64,000 nt of DNA from Herbinix sp. GTDB taxonomy: Bacteria; Bacillota; Clostridia; Lachnospirales; Lachnospiraceae. Each line of letters opens with the position of its first letter. The first letter of the stretch is position 1. Under the pieces are notes generated by a model that ran no database searches, had not been told where the DNA came from, and saw nothing but the letters and a program-made list of their open reading frames with translations. Below are positions 63,377-64,000 of the stretch, piece by piece. The stretch is taken from contig JAQZBN010000002.1 in the NCBI GenBank assembly GCA_029238935.1, forward strand, positions 101,475 through 165,474, given 5' to 3'. The translations under genes were made by a program, and so were the position numbers.

Positions 63377-64000
63377 TTACCACCCCATCTTTTTCAAGAA
63401 TACATTTAATTTTTCATGACGTTCTACATCTCCTGGCTTATATTTACCGAGTTGCAGACTATCTACAATCACACCATCCTGTAGATATAAAATTCGACTG
63501 CCGCGTCTTGCTGACTTGATATCATGGGTTACCATAACAATACTTTGACCTTCTTCATTGATTTTTGTGAAGATATCCAAAACATCATTGGCATTCTGTG
63601 AATTCAAAGCACCCGTTGGTTCATCCGCAAAAACGATTTCCGGTGAATTAATCAAAGCTCTTACAACCGCAACTCTCTGTGCTTCACCACCGGATAATTG
63701 TGCCGGGTATTTATGATAGCAATCCGGACCTAAATTCAATTTACCAAGTAATTCCTTCCCCTTTCGATCAATGGCTTTGCGGTCTTTGTTTACCAGTAAA
63801 CCGCTTACCATGATATTATCCATTACCGTCATGGTATCATTGAGATAATTTTGCTGAAAGATAAATCCGCATTTTTTTCTCCGAAATTTTGCTAGTTTAT
63901 CATTGCTATAACCGGATATTTCTTCGCCTGAATATTGAATACTTCCCAGTGTCGGTCTATCCATACCGGATAAAGAATAAAGAAGAGTACTTTTTCCTGA
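63377..64000 (-). CDS. ABC transporter ATP-binding protein, MacB/LolD type (partial)
   Basis: 207 residues are visible; the 5' end lies beyond the window. The first codons read SGKSTLLYSLSGMDRPTLGS, the end of Walker A. Then come the Q-loop FIFQQNYLNDTMTVMDNI, the signature LSGGEAQRVAVVRAL, Walker B IVFADEPTGALNSQ and the H-loop MVTHDIKSARRG. The type serves FtsX-like permeases that export peptides or lipids or detect antibiotics. Its partner permease gene, just downstream, is broken. Confidence 0.9.
   Translation of the reverse strand, partial: SGKSTLLYSLSGMDRPTLGSIQYSGEEISGYSNDKLAKFRRKKCGFIFQQNYLNDTMTVMDNIMVSGLLVNKDRKAIDRKGKELLGKLNLGPDCYHKYPAQLSGGEAQRVAVVRALINSPEIVFADEPTGALNSQNANDVLDIFTKINEEGQSIVMVTHDIKSARRGSRILYLQDGVIVDSLQLGKYKPGDVERHEKLNVFLKKMGW

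Noticed and set aside
1..64000. tRNA/rRNA genes, insertion sequences and CRISPR arrays
   Set aside because: No cloverleaf-compatible segments, transposase frames with inverted repeats, or regularly spaced repeats were seen on reading both strands; a dedicated RNA search could still find a small RNA I missed.

Overview
The window looks like chromosomal DNA of a low-GC anaerobic Firmicute of the Lachnospiraceae type (Lachnoclostridium/Anaerocolumna-like). The grounds are AT-rich DNA, strong AGGAGG ribosome sites, sigma-A promoters, a PdaA-type sporulation deacetylase, large secreted GH2 enzymes with CBM32 modules, an opp-type peptide transporter and a BglG/MtlR-type mannitol PTS. This is inference from gene content; no rRNA or tRNA lies in the window. 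Almost all genes are on the minus strand. I saw no insertion sequence, phage gene or CRISPR array.

Layout. 1-10.4 kb: a NUDIX hydrolase, two secreted GH2 enzymes and an AraC regulator, with two copies of a long palindrome flanking the larger GH2 gene. 10.4-18.1 kb: an FMN hydroxy-acid dehydrogenase with a Cys cluster, PdaA, TerC, a divergent SDR/LysR pair sharing one palindromic promoter region, a bicovalent-FAD oxidoreductase and a C39-like peptidase. 18.1-23.6 kb: an oligopeptide ABC transporter operon. 24.3-35 kb: a ferritin-like protein, Dus, a BlaI/M56 sensor pair with two operators, a polar amino-acid ABC transporter with a consensus promoter that runs straight into a terminator, and an ECF sigma factor with a long C-terminal extension. 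35.1-41 kb: one 1940-residue protein joining a transglutaminase-like fold, an SF1 helicase and a Vsr-like nuclease. 41.4-42.2 kb: TrmO.

42.4-47.8 kb is a ribosomal peptide cluster of the CLI_3235/CcpM kind. It has two precursors, each with seven alternating cysteines, an ACP-like protein without the usual phosphopantetheine serine, a TIGR04066-type protein and a radical SAM/SPASM maturase. A consensus promoter precedes it. Between promoter and maturase lies what looks like the last few dozen codons of a deleted ABC exporter. A solute-binding lipoprotein follows the precursors.

48.1-58.8 kb holds glmS and then a mannitol PTS regulon: mtlA, mtlR, mtlF, a 1-phosphofructokinase-type kinase, a SorE-like zinc dehydrogenase, HPr and enzyme I. 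Two promoters carry the same 25-bp dyad at the same distance from -35, so they are probably both MtlR controlled. There is no classical mtlD. The gene set suggests mannitol-1-P is oxidised at C2 to fructose-1-P and then phosphorylated to fructose-1,6-bisphosphate.

59.3-61 kb is the most unusual locus. A TcyP-like cystine symporter is preceded by a perfect sigma-A promoter and a 27-codon open frame with a strong ribosome site. That frame ends in nine cysteines within its last ten residues, so it is very probably a cysteine-sensing leader peptide. The window closes with a FtsX/MacB-type ABC permease gene broken by a frameshift and apparent small deletion, and its ATPase, which runs off the end.
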